Part shown: positions 43,111 to 53,929 of the stretch, in pieces | Numbering within the stretch: position 1 is the first letter of the stretch | How the letters are laid out: each line of letters begins with the position of its first letter | Origin: Pyropia haitanensis | Taxonomy: Eukaryota > Rhodophyta > Bangiophyceae > Bangiales > Bangiaceae | DNA: 64,000 nucleotides | Reading direction: 5' to 3' | Assembly (NCBI GenBank): GCA_008729055.1 | Contig: SDUX01000008.1 | Span: 4,241,756-4,305,755, forward strand | Program-made: the position numbers and the translations under genes | The notes under the pieces: model-generated | Database searches by the model: none | What the model was told of the DNA's origin: nothing | What the model saw: the letters and a program-made list of their open reading frames with translations, nothing else

Positions 43111-44719
43111 CCGCGCGCGGTGTTGCACGCCACCGTTGCGTGCTGTGCATGGCGCTGCCGTCGCTGCTGGCCGCGCTCCGTGGCCGTCCAGACAAACGGG
43201 TGAGGGGGAACGTTGTTCCCCGCTGCCATGTGGCGCCGCGTCAATGGTGCCAGCGCCGGCAGCGGGCGGGCTGTGGAGGCAGCCCAGCGCCGCCCGCGCG
43301 GGCGCCTGGCCTTCCCCCCGGCCTGTGTGGCCGGCCGAGGCGGCCGCCTCGGCGGGTGGCGCTGCCGGCAGCGACGCCAACGCTTCACAGACGGCGTGCC
43401 ACGCCGCCGCCGCCGCCGCCGACCGCGCCGCCACGCCCGGCAGGAGCGGCCCGACGCGACCGCGTCCGCGTCGGCCGCCGCCGCCGCGTCCGCGTCGGCG
43501 GCGGTGTGCAGGCGGGACGACCTCCCCCCCCCCCCTGCCGCCCCTCCGCGACGCCGTCTGGCAAACCACGCCACCGCCGCGCGTCGCGCACGGGGCGGTG
43601 CCGCCGCGAGAGCCCCCACGTCCCGATGGCGTCGGCCTTGTCCAGCCGCCCCACGCACGGTCGCACCTCAGACCACCCCGTCCTGGGCACGCGGTCCCCA
43701 GCCGCGGCGCGGGACCTGCCAGCAGGGGGGCATCGTGTCACCCGCCTCGACCACACCGTCTACGACGTCCAGCGCTTGGTGGACGCACGCCGCGCCCACC
43801 GCTTCGCCTTTGGTCGGGAACACGAATACCGCCCGCGGCGGCGGCGGTCCACGGCCGCCGGCGACGCCACCCCGGCGGTACGGGCGGCGGCCAGACGGGG
43901 GGGGGGCCGCGCGCGTGCCCGCTGTGCAAGGCCTCCCCCTCCCCCCCCCCCCCCCCTCTTCCCACCCTCCCGCCGACCGCGCCGGCGCTCACCTTGGCGG
44001 GAACGCCGCCCGTGCAGGCACCCACCGCGGCCGCCGTCGGCGCGCGCCCCCCACCAACGGCGGCGGGGTGACGGTCACCGCCCGCGCCGTCGCGCCGACG
44101 CGGCCGCCGCCGCCGTCACCGGCTGGCGGCGGCGCGTCGCGCGCGCAGCGTCGGGCGGAGCGGCCGCAGGCGGTGGGGGCCCGCCGCGTCCCTTTCCCCT
44201 TCCCCCCCTCTGCGACCAACTGATCGCGACGGCGGTGCTTTCCACTCTGCCAGCAGCACCGGTGGGGTGTGGGTGGGGGGGGCATTGGGCGGACGCGACC
44301 GCACGGGCGCGTGTGTCAGCCCGCGGCACCGCTCGCGGTCATCCGCTATGGACGACCGACATACGATGGCCACGGCGAGTGGCGCGCCGTGCGGGACCCG
44401 CCGCGGCCGCGGCCGCTCGGCGCGCCCCATGGATGGTCGCAGGGGGAGCCGCCGCGGACGTCTGACCCCCGCTGGCGCGGCCACGCAGTTCCCACGACAC
44501 GCGCGGCCGTCAGCCGACGCACGCAACAAAAAAAAAAAAAACACTTCCCAGTTGGGTGCCCCGGCTCGCCCGCCCCCCGCACCGCAACCGACGCCTGCGC
44601 CGCCGCCTCGCAGTCCCCCCGTCCGACCCGTGGTTCGCGGTACAGGCGGCATCTCCACCTCCCCCCCCCCCCCCTCCCTCCCCCCCCCCCACCGGTCGCC
44701 CCCTCCCCGACCGTACGCC
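43111..44719. other. GC-rich region with ambiguous coding potential
   Basis: Around 43735-43840 both strands give plausible peptides: on the plus strand DHTVYDVQRLVDARRAHRFAF, and on the minus strand VFVFPTKGEAVGAACVHQAL. Neither extends into a domain, and both are cut by C/G runs. An A14 run lies near 44527. 44650-44719 is C-rich and precedes the next start. I cannot support a gene. Confidence 0.4.
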
Positions 44720-45838
44720 ATGGCGTCGGCGGCGGAGCCCGCGGAAGGCGTCGTCGCCATCTACTCTGGCACGGCGGTGGTGGTGCTGGCGCTCCTCTCC
44801 TCCGCGCAGGAGCACGCGCGGTACGCGGACCTCTTCACCCTCGCGCCCGGCATGCTCGCCGTCCACGCCGCCGGCGTCGTTGGCCTCGCCGCCGTCACCT
44901 GGGCGCTCGCGACCGGCCGCGCGGTGGTCACCGTGGAGGAGGTGTTTGTGCTCGCGTCGTTTGCCGTCGGCGCCGCGTTTGAGGTGGAAAAGCAGGTGGG
45001 CCTGTGCGTCGGCGGCCTCGACGTGGACCTCCTCGCCGCCGTCGCGTGGGCGCAGCTGCTCGTCGCCCACCGCCCGGCGGCCGACCACGTGCGGTGGCTG
45101 GCGGCGGCGCCGGCGGGGGGGCTGTCTCGGGAGCTCCGCCGCATCAACGCGCGGCTGGTGGCGGGGCCGCTGGTCAGCCTCCCGTCGGGCTGGTACCGCA
45201 GCCGCCACTGCACGCGCCTGCTGTACGAGCGGATGAAGGCGGACGCGCGGGGGGCGGCGCCGCGGGCGGCCGCTGCCGCCGGCGGCGGTGGCCCGCGGGT
45301 GGACCCGCCGCGTGCCGCGTTGCGCGCGACCGGCCGCGCGTGGCGGCGGGTGGCGCGGTCGGTGCGGGCGTACGGGGCGGTGGGCAAGCTCGTCCTCCTC
45401 CGTGGCTACCGGGACCTCTCCTCCCTGCCCCTGTACGTCCTCTTTGGCGCCTCCCAGGGCGTGCTGCTCGCCTACACCGCGGCGGTGGTGGAGGGGATGG
45501 GCGTCGCCGCCGGGCCGGCGCGGCGGATCGCCCGCGAGTGGCTGTGGGTGTCCATCTTTGGGCCGCCCGACTGCTTCCCCCACTGCAGCGCGTGGGCGCT
45601 GTGGGCGCTCTCGACGGCGGTGGACGAGGCGCACGCGCGGGACTTGGCCCGTCGCATGACGTGCCCGCCGGGGCGGGCGCCCGCCACGTGGACCGACGCC
45701 GACGCGCGGCGGGCGCTCCACCGTGTGTTCGGCTGGGACGGCGCCCTCCGCCCGCGGCCGTCGACCGAGCCGCGCGCCGCGCGCGGGCCGTCCCGGTGGT
45801 GGCGCCGCCGCCCCCCGCCGAGCTTACGCAGGGACTAA
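44720..45838 (+). CDS. hypothetical multi-pass membrane protein
   Basis: This 372-residue intronless ORF starts at ATG 44720 (GTACGCCATGG). Hydrophobic helices lie near residues 10-27 (VVAIYSGTAVVVLALLSS), 42-63, 72-88 and 95-113 (VDLLAAVAWAQLLVAH). A basic middle section follows, then RGYRDLSSLPLYVLFGASQG with a further helix and a conserved-looking REWLWVSIFGPPDCFPHCSAW. The repeated Trp/Pro/Cys motifs suggest a structured membrane domain, but I recognise no family. The tail is Arg/Pro-rich. The stop lies within a few bases of where lower-GC transposon sequence begins, so the original C-terminus may have been altered by that insertion. Confidence 0.7.
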   Translation: MASAAEPAEGVVAIYSGTAVVVLALLSSAQEHARYADLFTLAPGMLAVHAAGVVGLAAVTWALATGRAVVTVEEVFVLASFAVGAAFEVEKQVGLCVGGLDVDLLAAVAWAQLLVAHRPAADHVRWLAAAPAGGLSRELRRINARLVAGPLVSLPSGWYRSRHCTRLLYERMKADARGAAPRAAAAAGGGGPRVDPPRAALRATGRAWRRVARSVRAYGAVGKLVLLRGYRDLSSLPLYVLFGASQGVLLAYTAAVVEGMGVAAGPARRIAREWLWVSIFGPPDCFPHCSAWALWALSTAVDEAHARDLARRMTCPPGRAPATWTDADARRALHRVFGWDGALRPRPSTEPRAARGPSRWWRRRPPPSLRRD

Positions 45839-48050
45839 GGAGGCCGATTCAGAGTGCCAAGTGTGTGGGGCGCCTAGGCGGACGAGTGCTGGCGCCCCTA
45901 TTAAGCAAGTCACATATTGGTCGCTTATCCCTTGGCTCACAGCGATGGTGGTCGATCCTGTACTTGGCAGCGAGATGCTGACGACTATGAAAAGCGCGCG
46001 AGAAGCCGCCACCAAGCCCATTGACCAGATTAGGGATTGGTACGATGAGTCTTCGTTTCGTAAGCTGGTCGCTGACGGCTACTTCACGGCTGACACCGAC
46101 ATCGCGCTGAGCCTATCCACCGATGGCTTCGAGGCTTTTAGGCAACAAGGGTTCGACACTTGGCCAATCGTCGTCACGGTCTTAAACCTGGAGCCAAGTC
46201 GGCGGTCGCGGGTCGTATCCCAGCTGATCTTGTGCGTTACGCCGGGACCAGGCCAGCCGGCGGACTTGGAATCGTTTTTCCATCCCGTCATAGCTGAGCT
46301 AAATCAACTTTCGCAAGGAATTTCTGGCGTGAAGGTAGCTGGCCTTGATGAGACCGTCACGCTGAGAGCCTACCTTCTGCAGGTCACGTCAGATATGCCG
46401 GCAGGAGACAAAGTGCTCAATATGACGGGCAACGGCGGGCGCACGCCTGGTCGGCTACGAAACTTTCAAGGCGTCTACTCAGGTACCAGGTACTACTATC
46501 CGCCTAAGCATCCTCACACCGGACAGCCGCTATTTTCGATCGGCCAACCATCGCAAGATCGGCGGTCTACCTCTGGCTTTGCCGCAAATGTCAACCAAGT
46601 AGCCCGTCTTCGCAGCGAGCCTGGTCCAAGAAGCGCCGTCGAAGAACTGGTCAAGAATTGTGGCATCAAAGGTCACTCCCTATTGAGCTGCCCCAGTACA
46701 GAAGACGAAGAACGATACCCACACCTCAAGTATTTGCGGTCATTAGGTCCGTCATTGGTGCCATACGATACAATGCACCTCATCTTATCGAATGTTGTCC
46801 CAAGGCTGTGGGACTTGTTTGCAGGGCGATGGACTGTGCCCGGTGGCAGCACAGAAGAGTACGCGCTGACACAAGCCCACGCCGCATTGATCGGTCGTGA
46901 AATTCGGGGTGCTCGCGCAACGGTTCCCAGAGCACAGGCTCGAGCTCTTCGAGACGTCAACCTTCACCACAAGTCGTACAAAGCTGTGGACTGGATGTAC
47001 TTCATCTTGAGCACAGCACAGCCAACCTTGGCGGGGCGACTTCCTGACGCGTACTTCAACATGGTTATGTGTTTAAGTTTGGCGTGCCGACTTCTATTCC
47101 GACCAACACCGTTAAGCCGAAGCGACGTGTCGTCGATTAGAACCAACCTACGGGACTTCTGTACCACATTTTACGACAAGGTCTACCGGCATCAACCAGA
47201 TCGACTTAGCCTGTGCCGCCTACCTATAGCGATTTTGCTAGACGTAGTTCCGAACCTCATGTCGTGTGGTCCCGCCTGGGTGTGGTGGCAATTCCCCACT
47301 GAGCGAGCGATCGGGACCCTGTCATCGCTGATTCGGTCAAGAAGTCGTCCCCATATGGCTCTGACGAACGCGATAACGAGAAAGTATGAAGCTGAACTCT
47401 TAACGGCGTTTGGTGAGACAAACTGTCCAAGTCAATGGGCGTTCGCTACTGGCACCCCAGCTAGTGCAGGTCTTGCCAAGGGCAGCTACGCCTTTCCGTC
47501 GAATGACGATATTCAAGTCATGTTGTTGCCTCCAAGTCTTGCTCCAGAGGAACTGTCTGATACGGAATTGGAGCACATGAAGGCTGCCTTGCGTCTGGAA
47601 GACGTTCGCGAATTACCAGATGTCATCCTGGCCAAGAAGTACTTCCGTGTCGAACTGGGCAGTGGCGTCGTCGCGGGGTCAGCGCGGCTTCGATCGGAGG
47701 CGAGACGACGGAATTGGCTCCTCGCAATTGACTCGGAAGATAGGCGGCAAGCGCGCAACGGGGCTGTGGAGGTCTTCCGTCGGACGAGCTACGGCGAGGC
47801 ATTGCACTACGCTGTGGTGCTGATGGACCAGCCCATGGTATTCGCATACATTGAGTGTGTCAAGTCGTCGGCTGACCGAAGCGGCAAGTATGGGTTTGCG
47901 GAAAAGTTTCGGGAGATGGAGTGCTTCTCGTCACTAGGGGGTTCACGCAAGTATGTTCCTCTACTCGCAGTGAGTTCACCAGTAGGGACGCTGTTTAGAG
48001 AGGGTAGGCACTTCGTCTTGTTTTCTCGACAGCCCTTTAGCAATTTGTGA
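45827..48050 (+). CDS. Tnp2-type (CACTA/Plavaka-like) transposase, 5' end missing
   Basis: Transposon coding begins at about 45827, just after a possible acceptor (CTTACGCAG), and reads GTKEADSECQVCGAPR, then YWSLIPWL. The Tnp2 core is clear: IRDWYDESSF, DIALSLSTDGFEAFRQQGFD, TWPIVVTVLNLEP, then LFSIGQPSQ and PYDTMHLILSNVVPRLW. The C-terminal half has PNLMSCGPAWVWWQFPTERA, the signature region (usually YVWWxFPxER) of these proteins. The frame is intact for over 2.2 kb to TGA 48050, and codon use is markedly less GC-rich than in the neighbours. The same frame is open upstream into the membrane-protein gene, but those codons are not transposase. The N-terminal exon is absent or elsewhere. Terminal CACTA repeats are not visible. 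Confidence 0.82.
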
Positions 48051-48346
48051 GGGCCTGAGAGCGAATTTTATGGCGCGTTTCCTAAAAATGAGACCTTCCC
48101 ACCGCCCACGCGGCGACCCCCGCCACTTTTGCCGCCGCCGCGCCCGCGGTAGCCGCCTCTGCCGCCGCCGTCTTCGCCGCCGCAACCTGTGCCGTCGCCG
48201 CTGCCGCCGCCGCCGCAAACGCGGCGGCGGTGGCCACCCCCACTCCGACGCCCCCCCCCTCCCGCCCACGTCCCGCCCCCGCCGCCCACATGCCCCCCCC
48301 GCCCCCCTTCACACCCCCCCGTCACCGCCCTCCCCCAACGGGCGCC

Positions 48347-49382
48347 ATGCGTCCTCCCCGATCTCCCACTTTGTCGCTGTCTGGAAGCCCTCCCCCCCTC
48401 CCTCCACGCGGGGGCCCACCCCCCACCTTCCCCACCGCCACCTTCCTCACGGCGCTTGCGCCCCTCTCGCGGGCCCTCCCGCATCGGTCCGCGCAGCTGG
48501 CCACCGTCCTGGCCTCCTTCCGCCTGTCGGCGGCGACGACCACATCCCCCCTCCTCCTCGTGGGGGGTCCCGCCACAGGCAAGGCCTGTGCCCTGTCGGC
48601 GGTGGCGGGGTGCGCTGCGATGGCCCGCACCCGCCTGGTGAGTGTGGACGCGGTGCCGGCAGGGACACCGGCGGCGCTGTATGGGGCGGTCCTGTCGGGG
48701 ATGGCGTGGCGGGACCCCTCACCCGTGGGGGAGGGGTTCCTTGGTGGGGGGGGATTTGTGCGGGCGGTGGGGGCGCTGCTGGGGCGGCCCGAGCTGGGGG
48801 CTGTGCCGCCGGGGGTGGAGGCGGGCGTGTTTGGGGGGGGGTGGGAGGGGGGAGGGGGGTGGGCTGCGCCCCACCCTCAACGCGCACGGGAAGCGGAGGC
48901 GGAGCGGGGGGCGGGACGCCACGGCTGCTACCGTCTTGTCTGCTGCCGCCGCCGCTGCCGACGGGGGCGACCTCCCCCCCCTGCGCCGAACGCCTCCGCC
49001 GTGGTGGCCAGCACCCGCCCAGGGTGCTGGCCACGCTGTCCCGGCTCCGCGCCACCGTCAATGGCCACCGCCCCCTGACCGTCGTCTTCCTGTCGGATGT
49101 TGGGTGAATGGGGGCGGGGAGGCCCCGCTGCCGGGGGTGCTCGCCATGACCACGGTGTTTTTTCCAACCTACATGCAGGCGCAGGCCGGCCCCATCCTGT
49201 GGGGAGTGGGAGTGGGGGCGGTGGGGGGGTGGCGGCGGGGGGAGATGGCCGACGGTGCCACCGGGGGGTGGGGGGGGTGGGGGCGGACGCCGGCGACGAC
49301 GTCGCCACCGCCGTGGCGGCAGGGGCGGCGACGGCGCTCGCCACGGCGGGGCGGCGCGGGGGAAGCGTGCTGTCGACGTAAG
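48347..49382 (+). pseudogene. ORC5-like AAA+ ATPase fragment between transposon sequences
   Basis: From ATG 48347 the frame gives a helical segment and SPLLLVGGPATGKACALSAV, a Walker A motif (GPATGK), then RTRLVSVDAVPAGTPAALY, matching the ORC5 order (box A, short strand, sensor region). After G runs at 48740-48860 the frame changes. RVLATLSRLRATVNGHRPL and TVVFLSD (49020-49102) match the ORC5 segment LLxxLLRLxEL..lTVvFlS. One more frame step gives PGVLAMTTVFFPTYMQAQ, the family's VxFPxYxxxQ motif. Sequence switches to low-GC DNA at 49383, so the C-terminal half is missing. It is either a disrupted ORC5 copy or a captured fragment. ORC5 is a subunit of the origin recognition complex. Confidence 0.55.
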
Positions 49383-50163
49383 GCCCTGCTTGAACAGAAT
49401 ACAAAAGAAAAGCAATAATATGAACGCATGACGACTTGCCCTGCTTCGATGCCAACGCTCTCCAACTTGAGGAACTGAAGTATACGGACAAAACTAGACG
49501 GGCTGTGAGTGCGAAGATCGAAGCGCCCTCTGGCCCTCTTGACCTCACGCCGCTTTACCGACTGGGCTACCGACCACTCCTGTCAAGAGCCTGTTCTCAA
49601 ACATATTTAACGTTGCTTGAAGCTATAAACGAGATTTGCACGCAGGGTGCAAAGTGGGCTGATCTCCGTGCCGGTGCGCTCAGCCGACGCTCAATCCTGG
49701 CCCCACACACGTTCGTCTGGCGAGATCCGCCACCATGACTCACCCTCCAGCACTCCCCCCCCACAGCGCTGCCGAATGGCTGCTCCGGAGCACTCGCTGA
49801 GGGCCCCCACGAACAGGGCACCGGCGACCATGCCTCCACTTCCGCACCCGCGCCCCCGCGCCTACCGTCACATCCACGCAGCGCATGTGCCGGCATCCCT
49901 ACCACACCCCCAACCACGGCGTATTCCCCGTCGCGTCATGCCTTCGCGTCGCCGTGCACAGCGTCGTTTCCTGCCAACCGGACACACTGCGAGTATGTTT
50001 CTTTTCGTCTTCGCGTGGGTGGGCCTCGTCATTGTCGTGTGGGGAGTATTTCTACTCATGATGAGGCACGTCTTCGTTGTCGCTGCGCGCACGTACTAAC
50101 CCACTCTGTCCTCCCCGTCTCTGCCGTGGATCTGGTCTTCTTCTCTAGACTCTCAACTCCTGC
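49383..50163. other. lower-GC insert, probably mobile-element derived
   Basis: The composition switches within a few bases at 49383. A natural-looking 100-codon plus-strand frame ends at 49738 (AVSAKIEAPSGPLDL, YLTLLEAINEICTQGAKWAD) with no known domain and no clear start. 49740-50163 contains a short hydrophobic peptide frame (LFVFAWVGLVIVVWGVFLL near 50000). I infer a transposon piece, possibly from the same element as the upstream transposase. Confidence 0.4.
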
Positions 50164-51226
50164 ATGCGGCGGCGGCGGCCGCTGCGGCCCTCGTCCAGGG
50201 AGCTTCCCCCGCAGCCTCGCCTACCTCCGCCATCCCGCCCTTTTCCTGCCCGCCACCGACTCCGGCGCGGGGAGCCCTCCCCCCGCCCCCACCACCGCAA
50301 CCAATCCGGGCGCCACCAGCCCTGCCGCCGCGCTCGGCTCAAGGTTCCCTCCCCCCCCCCCCGCCATCCCCGCCAAGGGGGCCGTCACCGGGCCCACCGC
50401 CGCCCCCGGCTCGTGGTTCCCTCCCCCCCCCCCGTCACCCCCGCCAAGGGGGCCGTCATCGAGCCCACCGCCGCCCCCGGCTCGGGGTTCCCTCTCCCCC
50501 CCCCCGTCACCCCCGCCAAGGGGACTACCGCTGGGCCTGCCGCCGTCTCAGGCGTTGGGGGCACGCCCCCAGCCGCCGCTGGCCCCGCCAAGGCGGCCGC
50601 CGCTTTCGTTGCTGCACAGCGGGGGTGGGGGGGCTGGCCGCCGCCGGACCTGCGGTCGGGGGGGGTTTTTCTTCCCTCGTCGGCGGCCGGCCGGACCGTG
50701 CCGGCGCCGGGTCGCGTAATTGGCAAGCTACGGGTGGTGGGGGCTGCGGGGCTCGGGTACGGCCCCGCGGACCGCCTGCGGCTGTTGGCGGCGGCCCGTA
50801 GGGCGGCAGCCCGTTTCCTGGCTCCCGGCGCGACTCTGACACGTCAACCGCCGGGGGCCTTGGAGCGGGCCATCGTGGCCCTGGAGGGAGAGGAGGTGGG
50901 GCTGAGGGTGTGCGTTGGGAGTTGGGGGGCGTGCGCGCTTTTGTCAAAGCACCTATCTAACCGGACGCCTCGTGATACTGTGGTGGGAGGACCGGCTGGT
51001 GTTGTCGGTGTTTCTGGTGGTTGTTGCCCGCGGGCAGGGAGCCGGACCGAGGGGGGCTCCAGCGGTGGTCAGAGAGGTGGGTGCGGGCGGGGCGAGGGGG
51101 GAAGGCGAGGAGGGGGGGGCTCGGTGGGTGGAGTGGCTGCGCGTGGGGTGCTGGTGCGGGGCGGTGCAGTCAGCCGCCAGGCCACGTTTTTGGCCAGCCT
51201 CCCGTAGAATAAAATGCGGGAGCTGA
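50164..51226 (+). CDS. hypothetical GC-rich ORF, possibly frame-broken
   Basis: The first half is a Pro/Ser/Thr/Ala-rich repeat (SPPPPSPPPRGP-like, with GSFPPPP units about every 60 nt). The second half is non-repetitive: GRVIGKLRVVGAAGLGYGPA, then ARRAAARFLAPGATLTRQPP and EEVGLRVCVGSWGACALLS. Near 50945 a different frame becomes more natural (GRLVILWWEDRLVLSVFLVV) and runs to 51226. There is no domain match. It could be a host gene 3' part or element cargo, because it sits between two low-GC inserts. Confidence 0.35.
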
Positions 51227-51800
51227 GAGCAAATTGATTTTTAAGAAACGAATATTAACGTTCCAATTAGGACAGCAACCTAATCGACGTGGAACTAGCG
51301 CACATTGCTAAAAAAGGCACACTTAACATTACCTTATCCTAGCTAGCCAATTTCAATGACACTGTAATGAAACTCGTTAACGAAGCAGTGGCTAAGCAGC
51401 GTAGCGAAGTAGTCGCGTCGCTACGCTGCTTAGTAGTTACTAAATGTACGTTGCATGCGGACGGTCTGTAAGCAGCACTGATCCAGCCCACTGAGAGCGA
51501 ACGACAGCCAACCAAAGTCGCATCTGATCCGGGTTTTTTCCTGGATATCCGGGAAGTGAAGCGGGATATCCGGGAAAACGGGTCGGCGGAGACGCGACTC
51601 CTCCTTCGTTGCGGCACTGCTGTGCCGACCCCCTGTCAAATTCATCCCTTGGGTGTCACTAACACCACAGCGTGCTATCGAAGGAAACTGTACATCAGGC
51701 AAACCGAACAGTCAGCACAGCGCCCTTGGAAGGTCATCGTGAGGTCGAACCACCGGTCTAGAGCCACGCCGGAAGGTGCTCCAGGACGAGACAAGAAGAC
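51227..51800. other. AT-rich island with a perfect hairpin
   Basis: GC falls abruptly at 51207. A 15-bp stem (TAAGCAGCGTAGCGA at 51393-51407 and its complement at 51418-51432) encloses a 10-nt loop. GATATCCGGGAA occurs twice at about 51543 and 51563. There is no coding signal. It is probably a mobile-element remnant. Confidence 0.5.
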
Positions 51801-52027
51801 TGCAGAAAATCTTGGAATTTTCGCCGTAGGGGCGGCCGGCACCGCCACGCCACCCAACGGGACGGCCGTGGCCGCCACGCCGCCGCCCACTGCCGACGCG
51901 CCGGCCGCGGTGGCGGCGGCAGCCGCCGCCGCCGCCGCGGCCGAGGCGGCGGCGGAAGCGGCGGCGGCGGTGGACGCGGCGGCCGGGGCGGCCGCGGTGG
52001 CGTCCGCGGCGGTGGCCAGGGCCGAAT

Positions 52028-52068
<41 letters not shown>

Positions 52069-52179
52069 GCGGCGGCTGCGGCGGGCGGCAGCAGCGCCGG
52101 TGGCGGCGCGCCGCACCCCCCTCCGACGTGAACACGCCAGTCGTTACGGCGGTCCGCCGCCAACGGGAGCACGTCAGCC

Positions 52180-52222
<43 letters not shown>

Positions 52223-52562
52223 GGCCACCGCGGCCACCGCTCGGACGCGCCGGCACGGCGGGCGGGGCGCCGTGGTCACCGCGGTAGGAAGGCCGGCGCG
52301 GGACGGCGTGGGGGAGGGAGGGAGGAAGGAATGGGTGCGGGGGGCGTTCCCGGGCCAGCGTCTCCGAGCGCTGTGCTTGTCCCGGCCGTGCGTCGTGGCG
52401 GTGGCGGCCGCGGCGGCGGCGGCGGCGGCAGCGGCGGCGGCGGTGCCCCACCCCACGCCACCCCACGCACGCCCCTGCTCGGGTGGCGGCGCCCCCCAGA
52501 TCCCCCCCGTGACTCGTACCCGGCGGCGGCGGCGTCGGCGGCGGCGGCGGCGACGGCGGCGT

Positions 52563-52595
<33 letters not shown>

Positions 52596-52701
52596 GCCCT
52601 TACCCCTTCCCGCACCACCCCACCAACACCACAGCCCAGGTGGCGGCTGCCTCAGACCCCCGCCTGCCGGCCACGCACGGCGGCTGCGGCATCGGCGGCA
52701 T

Positions 52702-52732
<31 letters not shown>

Positions 52733-52933
52733 AGTGGCGGCGCCCCCGTGCAGCCGCTGTGGTGGGGCGAGCGCGGCGTCAGCCGCCCGCCAGACTCGCC
52801 ATCCCGCCGCGTCGGGGCGGCGCCGCGCAGTCGTGGCGGCCACCCGCCGCCGCAAAGGGGGTCCGCGACGGCCGCTGCCCGCCCGCGGGACGTGGTAGTT
52901 ACAACGCTCGAGGGCGCGCAGACTGCCGATTGA
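51800..52933 (+). other. Ala/Gly-rich low-complexity ORF region
   Basis: GCG/GGC trinucleotide tracts (51900-52090, 52180-52220, 52390-52450, 52520-52600, 52690-52740) keep frames open on both strands. The plus-strand readings (TPPPTADAPAAVAAAA; later APVQPLWWGERGVSRPPD and DVVVTTLEGAQTAD to a stop at 52933) look more like the known genes here than the minus-strand ones. Frames do not join cleanly, so I do not call a CDS. Confidence 0.3.
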
Positions 52934-53929
52934 TCCAGTTTATAGGTTTGGCTCCGGGGCTACGTCTCCCATCGCTGGAAGTTCACCTCTGGCGCGGGGC
53001 CCATCGGTCGTAGCACCTGGACCCCACGAATGTGGAGCGCGTAAGAGCAACTCCAATCAAACAAGGAGAGAGAGGCATGCATAAACGAGGAAGAGAAACG
53101 GGCATGCGACCGTCGAGCGTGCAGTTGTTGCGTGTGCCGGCTGCCGGTGGCAGTGAGGCAGGGAAGGAGGGTGGGTGACGCGCACGAGGAAGACAAACGT
53201 GCCGTGCAAGGACAAGGCGCCCGGCAGCGTCGTGCGTCGGCCGCGCCTGATAAGGCAATGCGGCGCCGCCGCCGTGCCCGTCCGCCGTGGCCCCACGCGG
53301 CCGCCGGCTGCGGGCGGCCGTGGCGGCGGATGCGCGGGCCCAGGCCTGCCCCGGGCCCCCGCGGCCCGTCTGCGCTTCGCGCTTAGCAACCTCCACAACT
53401 GCGCTTAGGCCAGGGCCGCCAGCCGCGCTTGGGCGCGGCCACGCCGCGCGTGCGGGCGTGGCGCGTCGTGCGCACTCCCCCCCCCCAAAGGGACAGCCTC
53501 TGGCGCGCGTCCGCGTGCGTGCCGCGTGCCCCCCCGCACACGTAGGCAATCGACCGTGGGGGGTAGCGTCTGGAGCTACCGCGGCCGCGAGGGGGGGGGG
53601 GGGGGGGGCGGACGGACACGCCAAGCCCGTGTCGCCGCTGCTCCCCCCAGTTTGTTGTCATTCTCATTCCCCCCGCGTACATAACAATAGTACGCTGCTA
53701 AGCGCGGCCACACTACGGGCGCGACTCAGCAAGAGGGGGGAGAAGAAAGACAACCAACTCGCCGCAGAGCTGGGGTCGGCGGTAACCAAAACGCGCACCA
53801 CACTACCATACCCACCTTCTTTTTGAATTTTGGTGCGCTGTTTGTCGCTGCGCCTGCCCCTCCTAAACAAGAGCCTCTGCGGCGGCCCGCACAGCGCTAC
53901 AGTGCCACTCGGGTGGGCCACCGGCACCG
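52934..53929. other. intergenic region downstream of BTB gene
   Basis: This is mixed-composition sequence 3' of the minus-strand BTB-BACK-MATH gene. No frame with a domain, no RNA gene and no repeat copy is recognised. A C/G-run block lies at 53480-53610. Confidence 0.4.

Noticed and set aside
43385..44223. Gene on either strand between the SDR and the membrane protein
   Set aside because: Both strands give short plausible peptides around 43735-43840, but neither extends or splices into a recognisable protein.
45723..45826. N-terminal extension of the transposase frame into the membrane-protein gene
   Set aside because: Those codons are the host gene read in another frame, with host composition and no similarity to transposase N-termini.
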